Shown here piece by piece: positions 44,299-53,476 of a stretch of DNA of 64,000 nucleotides. The DNA lies in assembly GCA_017303475.1 (NCBI GenBank), contig JAFLBO010000006.1, positions 1 to 64,000 of the forward strand, in the 5' to 3' direction. This DNA comes from Chitinophagales bacterium. Its GTDB lineage: Bacteria; Bacteroidota; Bacteroidia; Chitinophagales; Saprospiraceae. Numbering within the stretch: the first letter of the stretch is position 1; each line of letters begins with the position of its first letter. Below the pieces are notes generated by a model, which was not told the DNA's origin, ran no database searches, and was given only the letters and a program-made list of their open reading frames with translations. The translations under genes were made by a program, and so were the position numbers.

Positions 44299-44761
44299 GG
44301 AAAGATTTATTTTGGGATATGGCTTGTATGGCAAAAATTATTTGTATTTTTGCTTTAGAAAAGGAAGGATTGTTAGTTTGTGCAGTATTGATACAGGATA
44401 TGGAGTTATTTTAATTAGGTCAAGTAGCTATCATGGAAGCCATGCTTCATGGCCATACTGTAGAAATAAATTATGTTTTGCCTTTGGCATTTTGTGTTAA
44501 CCGGTCATGATGTTGTTCAGGTTGACCTGGTTCAAGTTTTAGCTCATCAGCAAACCCTGACAAGTTTTGGGCGGGGTGTTTGGAGGGGGCTTGTGGAAGG
44601 ATTGTTCGTTTATGGATAGAAATAATCATATATGAGTATAGAATTAAGGGCTAAGGAGTTGGTAAGGATAGTTAGTACAAAGACAATAGATGTAAATTTT
44701 TGCTTGCCAAAGTGTCAACAAAAATCGAAACGATATTAATTATCAACTAAACAGCTTAATT
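44299..44761 (+). other. Gene-free gap with a possible promoter
   Basis: No convincing gene. TTG (44324-44326) and TATTTTTG (44345-44352) with an 18-nt spacer resemble a promoter. A short palindrome CAGGTTGACCTG lies at 44519-44530. Only short open frames with unconvincing composition are present. The A/T content is higher than in the flanking genes. Confidence 0.4.
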
Positions 44762-47716
44762 ATGAACAGGTTTTTCAACTTCCAATTTCCCCAAACGCTT
44801 GCGGTGAATCTGAGGATAATTCCGCTACTCCTCACACTTATCACCCTTTTAAATGTTGGACCGGTATTGGGCCAAAGTAGCGAAATCTTCAAATGCCCCG
44901 AAAACATCTACACGTTTACAGGAAATCCAGAGCAGACACTGTGCGAACAGTATCCAAACTTTAACTGTGAAATCCAGATCGGAGCGGGGACACCATTTCC
45001 TAAATCTTCGTTGCTAAGCTCGCTTTTCCTGAGTGGCAACATCTGCGTAGTAGGTGATTTTGAAGTAGATGTTCCTTTAACCTTTCAAAATGCAATTGTG
45101 AAAATCAACCCGGGTGTGACCATTGCCGTTAAACCAAGCCCGAATGGCAACGCCCCCGGGAGTTCGCTGGGCATCGACAATTCCAAGTTGTTTGCCTGTA
45201 CTGGCCTTTGGAAAGGCATTACTATTGGGCATCTTTCAAGCATAGGTACGTCGAACGGAAGCATGATAGAAGATGCAGAAAAGGCCATATATGCGAGCGG
45301 CCTGTGCGCACTTACTGTACGAAATACCACTTTCAATAGAAATCGTATTGGGCTTGAGTTGGACACACCTTTCCCCAGTATTTTTAATCCTGGGCCGCTT
45401 GTTTGGGTTTTCAGTGGCAACAAATTCTCTTGTGATGCGCCTTTGAACGGAACAATCAATGAAATTTCGGAAGCAGGAGTGAAATTGAAAAATTCTTCTT
45501 TATTTACTTTCCAGTCTGGCCTTAACAGGTTTGATGATTTGATTTATGGGATATACGCAGATGGTAATTCCGCCCAAATTGGTGCCAGTCACTTCTATAT
45601 GAGGCGGATCAAAAAAGACGGAATCTATATGAAGGAAGGCCTTATCAATTTAAGTGACTCTTGGTTTTACGATGGGGAGCTTAACGGTATAAATATCGGA
45701 ATGGCCAAATCAGTTCACGTAACCAACACCCAGTTTATTACGCTATCCAATACCCCCATAATTGAGTTACGGACGGGCATATTCATTGGTAGTTTCGCAC
45801 TAAATGCTGTCGTTAACGTGGATGATATTGAAGTTTCAGCCGACATGGAGGGGACTACTAATAAATTAAGAGGCATTGACCTTCTTGGAGGCATATCAGC
45901 AGCAGCGGGTACAAAAATTCATATCAGTAATAGTAAATTTTGGTTTAGAGCTAGGGATTCAGAAGGTATTATTTTGAGGGGCTACTTTCCAGAAAGTACC
46001 TCTTCAGAAATCTGGGGCAATTCATTTAGAGTATCTAATTTATTAGGGCTGTCAACAGATAGACCCTCTGGAATAATAATGACAGGTGGTGACAAAAGCA
46101 ACCTCTCTATAAAATGGAACACTTTTACTTCCTATTTCTTTAACCCACCTCCGCCACCGGGGACCTTTACATCTTCTCAATATAATCAAGGAATTGAGCT
46201 GGGCGGGAATTTTTTAGGTATCGGGAACGAAGTAACTGCAAATTCATTCAACTACGACGTACAAAGTCTACATGACGGACTGATAGTGGGCTCTTTTCTA
46301 AATACAAAATACTGCTCGAACATATTTAAAGGGTTTGGACTTGGAACAACAGGAGCAAAGTTTGACGGTACTTGTACTGGGACAACCTTTACAGGCAATA
46401 TTTTTGAATTTTCTGGACAACACGCATTGCACCTTCGACTAAATGCTCAAATTGGCATCCAATCAAATACAGGTAACCAATGGCGAAACCTGTTAGGAGC
46501 AGAACCAGATTTTCACGCTCTATGCCAAGCAAACCCATTATTCAATAAATTCATCGTCCACACACAACAGTCCACCTGCGCCAACGAGCCCGACCCCTGT
46601 TTCAACCCATTTCATCCCCGCAAAATCGAACCGGATTTGATGGATGAGTTTTTTGATATTGACCCAACCGGCACACCCTCCGACGGCTGCAACGACGAAT
46701 TCACGGGCGGTGGCACCGATGAGTTGGACAGACAAATCGCCCAAGGCACGTTCGCGCCGCAATCCGATGACCCCGCCATGGGCTGGGTGTTGCAACGCTA
46801 TCTGTACCACAAGTTCAAGCGCAACCCCTCTCTAACTTCCGAACATACATCCTTTCCAGCCTTTATGACAGGCAAGGAAAACACGACTGTTGGAAAGTTC
46901 TACGACGTACATACCGCCATCGAAAACGCTTTGAAAGCGAGTGCCAATGTCGATGCGTCAAGTGCACAGGTACTTTCAGATATCAGCGTCATTTTGGAGT
47001 CTATAGCCGATGTGGACGAGGCCATCGAGCAGCAGGGATTAACAGCAACGCTCAAAGCGCAAAAAGAAGACCTCATGCTCCAAATTCATGGCCAGCATTG
47101 GGTCTATGACAGCCTGCGAACCATCCACGAAGCCCAAGTGGCTGGAAATTTGCAAACTGCCTATAACCTGAATCAGGCCATAACGACAGCGCAAGCCTAT
47201 GAGACCAATGAAAAATCGGTCAATCAGATCCGACTGCTCTCGCTCATGCAACAAGGTGGAGAACTAACCGAAGGTCAGGTTGCCACCCTGCAAGCCATCG
47301 CCCAACAAGACCCCAAGCAGGGAGGCCCGGCTGTGCATTCAGCAATGGGGCTGCTGCAAGAATGTGCCAAACCTGAAACCCCGGACCAATACTTGATCAC
47401 ATCACAGCCTGACTACCGTGAGCATGAACGAATGATCGAGGAGAGGAATGCTGTTGACACCTTTCGAGAAACATCCGAATTAAGCGTTTCGCCCAACCCT
47501 ACATATGTATCCTTCTTAGTCCGTAACCCTGACGGCAATCTGGGGACGCTTACCCTGTTCGATGTCTCTGGCAAGGCATGGCTGGAGCAATCGTTTTCGG
47601 GGCAAGAAGTACGAGTTGACTTAAAAACAGGTACGCCACCCGGGGTGTATTTGCTTCGTTTTGATATGGAAGATGGCATTTCCATGTTCAAAAAATTGAT
47701 TGTCCAATCCAACTAA
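44762..47716 (+). CDS. Right-handed beta-helix protein with helical segment and T9SS tail
   Basis: 984 aa. Signal peptide about 1-38. Residues about 100-590 show short beta-strand turns with parallel beta-helix character ('LTVRNTTFNRNRIGLEL', 'SHFYMRRIKKDGIYMKEGLINLSDSWF', 'NGINIGMAKSVHVTNTQF'). About 660-890 is rich in Ala, Gln and Leu and looks helical ('AQVLSDISVILESIADVDEAIEQQG', 'AYNLNQAITTAQAYE'). The end is a T9SS sorting domain ('LSVSPNPTYVSFLVRNPDG', ending KKLIVQSN). Beta-helix domains often bind or cleave polysaccharide, but no catalytic motif is seen. The helical insert before the tail is unusual. Confidence 0.78.
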   Translation: MNRFFNFQFPQTLAVNLRIIPLLLTLITLLNVGPVLGQSSEIFKCPENIYTFTGNPEQTLCEQYPNFNCEIQIGAGTPFPKSSLLSSLFLSGNICVVGDFEVDVPLTFQNAIVKINPGVTIAVKPSPNGNAPGSSLGIDNSKLFACTGLWKGITIGHLSSIGTSNGSMIEDAEKAIYASGLCALTVRNTTFNRNRIGLELDTPFPSIFNPGPLVWVFSGNKFSCDAPLNGTINEISEAGVKLKNSSLFTFQSGLNRFDDLIYGIYADGNSAQIGASHFYMRRIKKDGIYMKEGLINLSDSWFYDGELNGINIGMAKSVHVTNTQFITLSNTPIIELRTGIFIGSFALNAVVNVDDIEVSADMEGTTNKLRGIDLLGGISAAAGTKIHISNSKFWFRARDSEGIILRGYFPESTSSEIWGNSFRVSNLLGLSTDRPSGIIMTGGDKSNLSIKWNTFTSYFFNPPPPPGTFTSSQYNQGIELGGNFLGIGNEVTANSFNYDVQSLHDGLIVGSFLNTKYCSNIFKGFGLGTTGAKFDGTCTGTTFTGNIFEFSGQHALHLRLNAQIGIQSNTGNQWRNLLGAEPDFHALCQANPLFNKFIVHTQQSTCANEPDPCFNPFHPRKIEPDLMDEFFDIDPTGTPSDGCNDEFTGGGTDELDRQIAQGTFAPQSDDPAMGWVLQRYLYHKFKRNPSLTSEHTSFPAFMTGKENTTVGKFYDVHTAIENALKASANVDASSAQVLSDISVILESIADVDEAIEQQGLTATLKAQKEDLMLQIHGQHWVYDSLRTIHEAQVAGNLQTAYNLNQAITTAQAYETNEKSVNQIRLLSLMQQGGELTEGQVATLQAIAQQDPKQGGPAVHSAMGLLQECAKPETPDQYLITSQPDYREHERMIEERNAVDTFRETSELSVSPNPTYVSFLVRNPDGNLGTLTLFDVSGKAWLEQSFSGQEVRVDLKTGTPPGVYLLRFDMEDGISMFKKLIVQSN

Positions 47717-47729
47717 TTCTGTTCATCTT

Positions 47730-47775
47730 GGCATCCTCGCGGCGCATAAGCCATGAGGATGCCTGTTTTGTTTTA
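47730..47775 (+). terminator. Terminator between the two T9SS-protein genes
   Basis: GGCATCCTC (47730-47738) pairs perfectly with GAGGATGCC (47755-47763), then a T-rich tract. The hairpin ends just before the next start codon at 47779, so it may also shape that gene's leader. Confidence 0.75.
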
Positions 47776-47778
47776 GCC

Positions 47779-49266
47779 ATGAACAAGTTTAAAATTGCAA
47801 CTATTACATTTCTTCTTCTGGCCGTAAACCTTTGGGGGCAAGAAAAACGGGATTTTTATTGGTTTTTAGGCGGATATTCGTCTGGCGAAGGACTGAAACT
47901 CACTTTTACACCTACACTTTCGGGCATTGAATTTACACAGACTAACATAAAAATGGAGGGCTCCAACACTAGCATGAGCGACCCTGATGGAAATTTACTT
48001 TTTTATTCCAACGGATGTAAAATCATTAACGCTCATGGCGAAGTGATGCTCAACGGCGATAGTATCAACCCCGGACAGATTCAGAATTTTTTCTGCCCTT
48101 TCGGCGGAAGCCCAATTGGGCAAGGTGTTATTGCGTTGCCAGCACCCGAGAATGATAGCCTTTACTATGTATTCAATCTGGATTGGGATTACCCCTATTT
48201 TCTGGATACCAATTACTTGGGAGTGGCCCCACAAAGGCTTTTCTATCAAGTGGTTAATATGAACCATGACTCGGGAAATGGTGCTACCATCTTAAAAAAT
48301 CAAATTGCCGTACAAGATACGTTCGCCCGGGGAAATATCTCCGCAGTCCGGCATGCCAACGGCAAGGACTGGTGGGTTATAGTGCCGAAGTCGCACACCA
48401 ACTGCTATTTTCTAGTTCCGATTACTGCCGAAGGAGTTCAGCCCGCTCTACTCAGGTGCTCAGGCCAAGCTTGGACCGACAACGACTCCGGTGCACAGGC
48501 AACCTTCTCGCCAGACCTGAAAAAATACGTTCGTTTTAATTCCTGGAATGGCCTGAATATCTATGACTTCGACAATGCTACGGGCGACCTTTCTAACCCA
48601 TTAAGGATAACTTTCCCCAACGACACAATCAACTACATAGCAGGAGTATCTGTGTCGTCTAATTCGAGGTACCTGTATGTGAGCGCCCGAAAGCGGGTCT
48701 ATCAGTTCGACCTTCAAGCATCTGACATCGAAAGCAGCAAAATAAAGGTAGCCGAGTGGGACGGAACCTACAATCCTTCCGCTACCATCTTTTACTTATC
48801 TGCCCTGGCCCCAGATGGAAAGATTTACATCTCAAGCACCAGTAGTACGCTTAATCTTCATGTCATTGAAAAGCCTAACTGTCCAGGCTTGTCTTGTCAA
48901 ATGGTGCAAAGAGGCGTGGAATTACCAGCCTATAACTTTGCAACCATTCCCAATTTCCCACATTATCGAATGGCTAATGAGACGTGTGATACGGCAAGCA
49001 ATACGATTGATACAGAATTGTCTGGCAATCCTATTGCTCTTTATCCCAACCCAACCAAAGGAGAGTTGTGGGTCAATTTTCCGGAGATTGGTAATCAAGG
49101 TGCTCTTCTGAAAATCTTTGATTTATTTGGCGCATTAGTTCACCAAGATAATATCGTCCAGGCACTCTACAGGGTTGACCTTTCTGGATTAATGCCTGGC
49201 AATTATATCTATTCCATTCAACAATCAGGGGCATTCAATAGTGGAAAAATCATCAAGGTCGAATAA
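47779..49266 (+). CDS. T9SS protein with beta-propeller-like body
   Basis: 495 aa from ATG 47779; a longer frame would run through the terminator. Signal peptide ('KIATITFLLLAVNLWGQ'). The body ('MSDPDGNLLFYSNGCKIINAHG', 'VRHANGKDWWVIVPKSHTN', 'FSPDLKKYVRFNSWNGLNIYDFD', 'VSSNSRYLYVSARKRVYQFDL') matches WD40/gliding-associated PE-PGRS-free propeller repeats common in T9SS cargo. The tail 'ALYPNPTKGELWVNFPE...GKIIKVE' is a sorting domain. It is exported; function unknown. Type I restriction genes start 143 bp downstream. Confidence 0.78.
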   Translation: MNKFKIATITFLLLAVNLWGQEKRDFYWFLGGYSSGEGLKLTFTPTLSGIEFTQTNIKMEGSNTSMSDPDGNLLFYSNGCKIINAHGEVMLNGDSINPGQIQNFFCPFGGSPIGQGVIALPAPENDSLYYVFNLDWDYPYFLDTNYLGVAPQRLFYQVVNMNHDSGNGATILKNQIAVQDTFARGNISAVRHANGKDWWVIVPKSHTNCYFLVPITAEGVQPALLRCSGQAWTDNDSGAQATFSPDLKKYVRFNSWNGLNIYDFDNATGDLSNPLRITFPNDTINYIAGVSVSSNSRYLYVSARKRVYQFDLQASDIESSKIKVAEWDGTYNPSATIFYLSALAPDGKIYISSTSSTLNLHVIEKPNCPGLSCQMVQRGVELPAYNFATIPNFPHYRMANETCDTASNTIDTELSGNPIALYPNPTKGELWVNFPEIGNQGALLKIFDLFGALVHQDNIVQALYRVDLSGLMPGNYIYSIQQSGAFNSGKIIKVE

Positions 49267-49409
49267 ATATGGGCTGAACAATCACTTCCCGAAAGTTGCT
49301 CCTAAGCGTTGCAATTTCTGGAAGAGTAACGTTGTTCCAATCCCCAACTCCATACCTTTGAACCTCTTCTAACACCACGTAAAATCAATTCCAGACCCAC
49401 CACCAACCC

Positions 49410-50966
49410 ATGGCAAGAGAACAAGAAAGAGACGAACTGCACCGTACCATCTGGCAAATAGCCAACGACCTGCGCGGCAGCGTAGATGGATGGGATTTTA
49501 AATCCTACGTTTTGGGGATGCTTTTTTACCGCTTTGTTTCCGAAAACCTCACTTCTTACCTCAATAAAGAAGAACAACGAACCGGCAACAAGCATTTTGA
49601 CTACACCGCCATTTCCGATCAGGATGCGGAACTGGGCAGGGCCGATACCGTGAAAGAAAAGGGCTTTTTCATTCTGCCTTCCGAGCTGTTTGTCAACGTG
49701 CGCAAAAAGGCAAAAACAGACGAAAACCTGAATGAAACCCTCAGCCGCGTGTTCAAAAACATTGAACATTCTGCAAAAGGGACCGACAGCGAAGACGACC
49801 TGAAGGGCCTGTTCGATGATATTGATGTGAACAGCAATAAGCTGGGCGCTACTGTGACCAAGCGCAACGAACTGCTGGTCAAAATACTGGATGCCGTGGG
49901 CGACTTGAAATTAGGCGATTTCCAGGAAAACAGCATTGATGCTTTTGGCGATGCCTACGAGTTTCTGATGACCATGTACGCCAGCAACGCAGGCAAATCC
50001 GGAGGCGAGTTTTTTACCCCGCAGGAAGTGTCCGAACTGCTGGCCGAAATTGCAGTAGTGGGCAAAAAACAAGTGAATAAGGTGTACGACCCGGCCTGTG
50101 GCTCCGGCTCGCTGCTGCTGAAATTTGCCAAAGTGCTGGGAAAAGACAACGTCCGGCAGGGCTTTTACGGGCAGGAGGTGAACATTACCACCTACAACCT
50201 CTGCCGCATCAACATGTTCCTGCACGATATCAACTACGAAAAGTTCGACATCGCGCACGGCGATACACTCACTGAGCCCAAGCACTGGGACGAGGAACCC
50301 TTTGATGCCATTGTGTCTAATCCGCCTTACTCCATCAAATGGGAGGGCGACGCCAACCCGCTGCTGATCAACGACCCCCGCTTTGCGCCCGCGGGCGTGC
50401 TGGCGCCCAAGAGCAAGGCCGACCTGGCCTTTACCCTGCACATGCTGCACTGGCTCTCCACCTCCGGCACGGCGGCTATTGTAGAGTTTCCGGGGGTGCT
50501 GTACCGCGGCGGGGCCGAACAAAAAATACGGCAATACCTGATAGACAACAACTTCGTGGATGCAGTGATACAGCTGCCGCCTGATTTGTTTTTTGGTACC
50601 ACCATTGGCACCTGCATCATTGTCTTGAAAAAAAGCAAGAAGGACAATGCCACGCTGTTTATTGATGCCTCCGCAGAATTTGTGCGCAGCGGCAATAAAA
50701 ACAAACTGACCGACGCAAACCGCAAAAAAATACTGGAAGCCTATATTGAACGGAAAGACCAGGACCATTTTGCCAAATTGGTGCCCAATGAAGCCATTGC
50801 CGACAACGACTACAACATTGCCGTCAGCAGCTACGTGGAGCAGGAAAACACCACCGAAGCCGTGGATATTCAGCAGCTCAACGCTCGCATCGCGGAAATT
50901 GTGGTGCGTCAACAGGAATTGCGCACGGCTATTGATGCCATCGTGGCGGAGTTGGAGGGAGGGTGA
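49410..50966 (+). CDS. hsdM: Type I restriction-modification methyltransferase subunit HsdM
   Basis: 518 aa, typical size. The N-terminal helical domain ('[38 protein letters not shown]') is that of HsdM. The SAM-binding motif I is '[15 protein letters not shown]' near 226 and the adenine N6-methyltransferase motif IV is SNPPYSIKW near 304. With HsdS it methylates adenine at a bipartite site; with HsdR it restricts unmethylated DNA. Within the locus the order is hsdM, kilA-N gene, hsdS, hsdR. The stop codon is followed within a few bases by a hairpin-bearing repeat. Confidence 0.96.
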   Translation: MAREQERDELHRTIWQIANDLRGSVDGWDFKSYVLGMLFYRFVSENLTSYLNKEEQRTGNKHFDYTAISDQDAELGRADTVKEKGFFILPSELFVNVRKKAKTDENLNETLSRVFKNIEHSAKGTDSEDDLKGLFDDIDVNSNKLGATVTKRNELLVKILDAVGDLKLGDFQENSIDAFGDAYEFLMTMYASNAGKSGGEFFTPQEVSELLAEIAVVGKKQVNKVYDPACGSGSLLLKFAKVLGKDNVRQGFYGQEVNITTYNLCRINMFLHDINYEKFDIAHGDTLTEPKHWDEEPFDAIVSNPPYSIKWEGDANPLLINDPRFAPAGVLAPKSKADLAFTLHMLHWLSTSGTAAIVEFPGVLYRGGAEQKIRQYLIDNNFVDAVIQLPPDLFFGTTIGTCIIVLKKSKKDNATLFIDASAEFVRSGNKNKLTDANRKKILEAYIERKDQDHFAKLVPNEAIADNDYNIAVSSYVEQENTTEAVDIQQLNARIAEIVVRQQELRTAIDAIVAELEGG

Positions 50967-51062
50967 GATCCCCATGTATGCCGGAATGGTATTCCGGCAA
51001 GGGCATGATGGAATAACGATGCGCCCGGGGTATGATGTATGCTGGAATGGTATTCCGGCAAG
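50964..51062 (+). repeat. Direct repeat, copy 1, with two REP-like hairpins
   Basis: About 98 bp, nearly identical to 52031-52130. It contains GCCGGAATGGTATTCCGGC twice (the second copy here has one change). The sequence folds as an 8-bp stem around GGT. The two copies bracket the kilA-N gene. Confidence 0.88.
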
Positions 51063-51174
51063 AGCTTGTCGTCATTCCTAACGCAGTGAAGAATCTGGAA
51101 GCGAGATACCCGAGATTTGGCGAATGATTTGCCTGTAATAATCATAATTTTACATAAGCTCCTACATAACACGC

Positions 51175-52011
51175 ATGGCCAAAATAAACGTACAACAAAC
51201 AGACGTTACCATCCTCAAAATCAACGAGGATGATTATATTTCGTTGACCGATATTGCGAAGGTTAAAAGTGATGATCCGACGGCCGTTATTGCCAACTGG
51301 ATGCGCAACCGCAATACCATTGAATATTTGGGCATCTGGGAAACCTTATACAATCCCGGTTTTAAACCCCTCGAATTCGAGGGGTTTAGAACGGAAGCCG
51401 GCCTGAACGCTTTTACGCTCTCGCCACAAAAGTGGATTGATGCCACCAATGCCAAAGGGATCATATCCAAATCAGGAAGGTACGGTGGAACTTTTGCCCA
51501 TAAGGACATTGCATTCAAGTTTGCGGCCTGGATATCCATTGAGTTTGAGCTGTATTTTATTAAGGAGTTTCAACGCCTGAAAGAGGAAGAGCAAAAACAA
51601 CTCGGGTGGACCGCCAAACGCGAACTGGCTAAAATAAATTACCATATACACACCGATGCCATCAAACAAAACCTGATCCCGACCGAACTGACCAGAGAAC
51701 AAATCAATCATGTGTATGCCGGCGAAGCCGATGTGCTGAATATGGCCATGTTTGGGATGACCGCCAAACAATGGCGCGATGCCAACCCCAACCTGAAAGG
51801 CAACATCCGCGACTATGCCGGCATCAACGAACTCATCTGCCTTTCGAATATGGAAAATCTGAACGCAGTATTCATTAACCAGAACATGCCGCAAAACGAA
51901 CGCCTGGCAAGGCTCAACCAGATTGCCATCCAGCAAATGAAGGTGTTGCAGGAGGTGGACAACAGAAAACTGCTTAAAGGGAAAAACGATGAGATTTCTC
52001 CCTCGAGTTAA
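51175..52011 (+). CDS. KilA-N domain protein inside the type I R-M locus
   Basis: 278 aa. The KilA-N part (about 10-115: 'ISLTDIAKVKSDDPTAVIANWMRNRNTIEYLGIWE' and 'TEAGLNAFTLSPQKWIDATNAKGIISKSGRYGGTFAHKDIAFKFAAWIS') is followed by a C-terminal part with 'TRE.INHVYAGEADVLNMAMFG' and 'IRDYAGINELICLSNMENLN'. KilA-N is a DNA-binding domain best known from phages and giant viruses. Standalone KilA-N proteins are frequently encoded beside Bacteroidota restriction genes. Its job here is unknown; regulation of the operon or a link to phage defence are guesses. The gene is bracketed by ~98-bp direct repeats, unlike the rest of the operon. Confidence 0.85.
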   Translation: MAKINVQQTDVTILKINEDDYISLTDIAKVKSDDPTAVIANWMRNRNTIEYLGIWETLYNPGFKPLEFEGFRTEAGLNAFTLSPQKWIDATNAKGIISKSGRYGGTFAHKDIAFKFAAWISIEFELYFIKEFQRLKEEEQKQLGWTAKRELAKINYHIHTDAIKQNLIPTELTREQINHVYAGEADVLNMAMFGMTAKQWRDANPNLKGNIRDYAGINELICLSNMENLNAVFINQNMPQNERLARLNQIAIQQMKVLQEVDNRKLLKGKNDEISPSS

Positions 52012-52030
52012 ATTGAAACTCCGGAGTGTA

Positions 52031-52130
52031 TGAGATTCCCCATGTATGCCGGAATGGTATTCCGGCAAGGGCATGACGGAATAACGATGCGCCGGGGTAT
52101 GATGTATGCCGGAATGGTATTCCGGCAAGG
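52031..52130 (+). repeat. Direct repeat, copy 2, with two REP-like hairpins
   Basis: Near-identical to 50964-51062, starting 19 bases after the kilA-N gene stop. It carries two exact copies of GCCGGAATGGTATTCCGGC. A further single copy in the opposite orientation lies at 52227-52250, just before hsdS. Confidence 0.88.
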
Positions 52131-52306
52131 GCGTTTCAGAATGATGACGCGCCGGGGGAAAAGATTCCTCGCTAACGCTCGGAATGACACACCGCCGCCG
52201 GGGGATAAAAGGGGGCGGCTCTGCCGCCAATGCCGGAATACCATTCCGGCATACATGGACAACCCCCTCCACCCAAAAAGCCACCATAAAAAATAAACAA
52301 ACAACC

Positions 52307-53476
52307 ATGCACAAAATACAACAACTCATACAAGAACTCTGCCCGGATGGTGTGGAATTTAAGAAAATTGGAGAGGTTGTGAAAAAAACTAGTAATATCC
52401 GTTGGGCTGACAACCAAGGTGATGAATTTAAGTATATTGACCTTACTTCTGTGGATAGGGCAACCCGTTCCATTGTTAGTACACAAATTATTGATAGTGA
52501 AACTGCGCCAAGCCGTGCACAACAGTTGGTCCAAGAGGGAGACGTTATCTTTGGCACAACCCGTCCTTTATTAAAACGTTATACCGTCATTCCCAAAGGA
52601 TATGAAGGGCAAATTTGTAGTACGGGCTTCTGCGTCTTGCGTCCTGATCAAAGCTGTATTTTGACTAATTACCTTTTTCATTTACTTGGTACAGATGACT
52701 TTTATCAATATGTTGAATCCAACGAACAAGGAGCAAGCTATCCTGCGATTTCAGACAGCGCTATTAAAAAATTCACCATCCCCATCCCACCCATCCCCAT
52801 CCAAAACGAAATCGTACACATCCTCGACCTGTTCACCCAGCTGGAAGCGGAGCTGGAAGCGGAGCTGGAAGGTAGAAAAATGCAATACACCTATTACAGG
52901 GATACCTTGTTAAATTTTGAAGGAAAAGACGTGGAGTGGAAGACGTTGGGAGAGGTGGCAACTATTGGAACCGGAAGTAGAAATACAAATGAAGCGGTAC
53001 ATGATGGAGAGTTTCCATTTTTCGTCCGGTCCCAGAATCCACTTAAGATTGACGAATTTGAATTTGATGAAACAGCAATAATTACGGCTGGAGATGGTGT
53101 TGGTGTTGGTAAGGTTTTTCACTTTGTGGAAGGGAAATATGCACTTCATCAAAGAGCTTATCGTATTCGTGTAACCGAAAACAACCTAATTCCCAAATTT
53201 CTATTTCATTTCATTAGAAACAACTTTGGAAAATATTTAGCAACTACTTCCGTACATGCATCGGTGACTTCACTTCGGAAGCCAATGTTTGATAAATATC
53301 CGATCCCCATCCCTCCTCTCTCCGAACAAGCCCGCATCGTTACCATCCTCGACAAATTTGACGCCCTGGTCAACGACCTTTCCTCCGGCCTGCCTGCCGA
53401 AATACAGGCCCGCCGCCAGCAATACGAGTACTACCGCAACCAACTGCTGACCTTTAAAAACCGTGACCATGGATAA
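52307..53476 (+). CDS. hsdS: Type I restriction-modification specificity subunit HsdS
   Basis: 389 aa from ATG 52307; upstream codons are repeat DNA. It has two target-recognition domains (about 15-160 and 205-340). Each is followed by a helical spacer: 'NEIVHILDLFTQLEAELEAELEGRKMQYTYYRD' in the middle and 'QARIVTILDKFDALVNDLSSGLPAEIQARRQQYEYYRN' at the end. HsdS reads the bipartite DNA site and docks two HsdM. The middle spacer contains LEAE repeats encoded by identical 12-bp units (52841-52864). The length of this spacer sets the gap in the recognised site in known type I enzymes. The gene overlaps hsdR by 8 bases. Confidence 0.95.
   Translation: MHKIQQLIQELCPDGVEFKKIGEVVKKTSNIRWADNQGDEFKYIDLTSVDRATRSIVSTQIIDSETAPSRAQQLVQEGDVIFGTTRPLLKRYTVIPKGYEGQICSTGFCVLRPDQSCILTNYLFHLLGTDDFYQYVESNEQGASYPAISDSAIKKFTIPIPPIPIQNEIVHILDLFTQLEAELEAELEGRKMQYTYYRDTLLNFEGKDVEWKTLGEVATIGTGSRNTNEAVHDGEFPFFVRSQNPLKIDEFEFDETAIITAGDGVGVGKVFHFVEGKYALHQRAYRIRVTENNLIPKFLFHFIRNNFGKYLATTSVHASVTSLRKPMFDKYPIPIPPLSEQARIVTILDKFDALVNDLSSGLPAEIQARRQQYEYYRNQLLTFKNRDHG

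Noticed and set aside
44299..44761. Small genes in the gap after the 182-aa secreted protein
   Set aside because: Short frames have unlikely composition and no start-site support; no homology pattern recognised.
49911..50975. 354-aa minus-strand frame
   Set aside because: Antisense to hsdM, whose motifs are clear; the reverse product shows no family pattern.
50964..52130. Transposon carrying the kilA-N gene
   Set aside because: No transposase, no terminal inverted repeats and no target-site duplication could be seen; only direct repeats.
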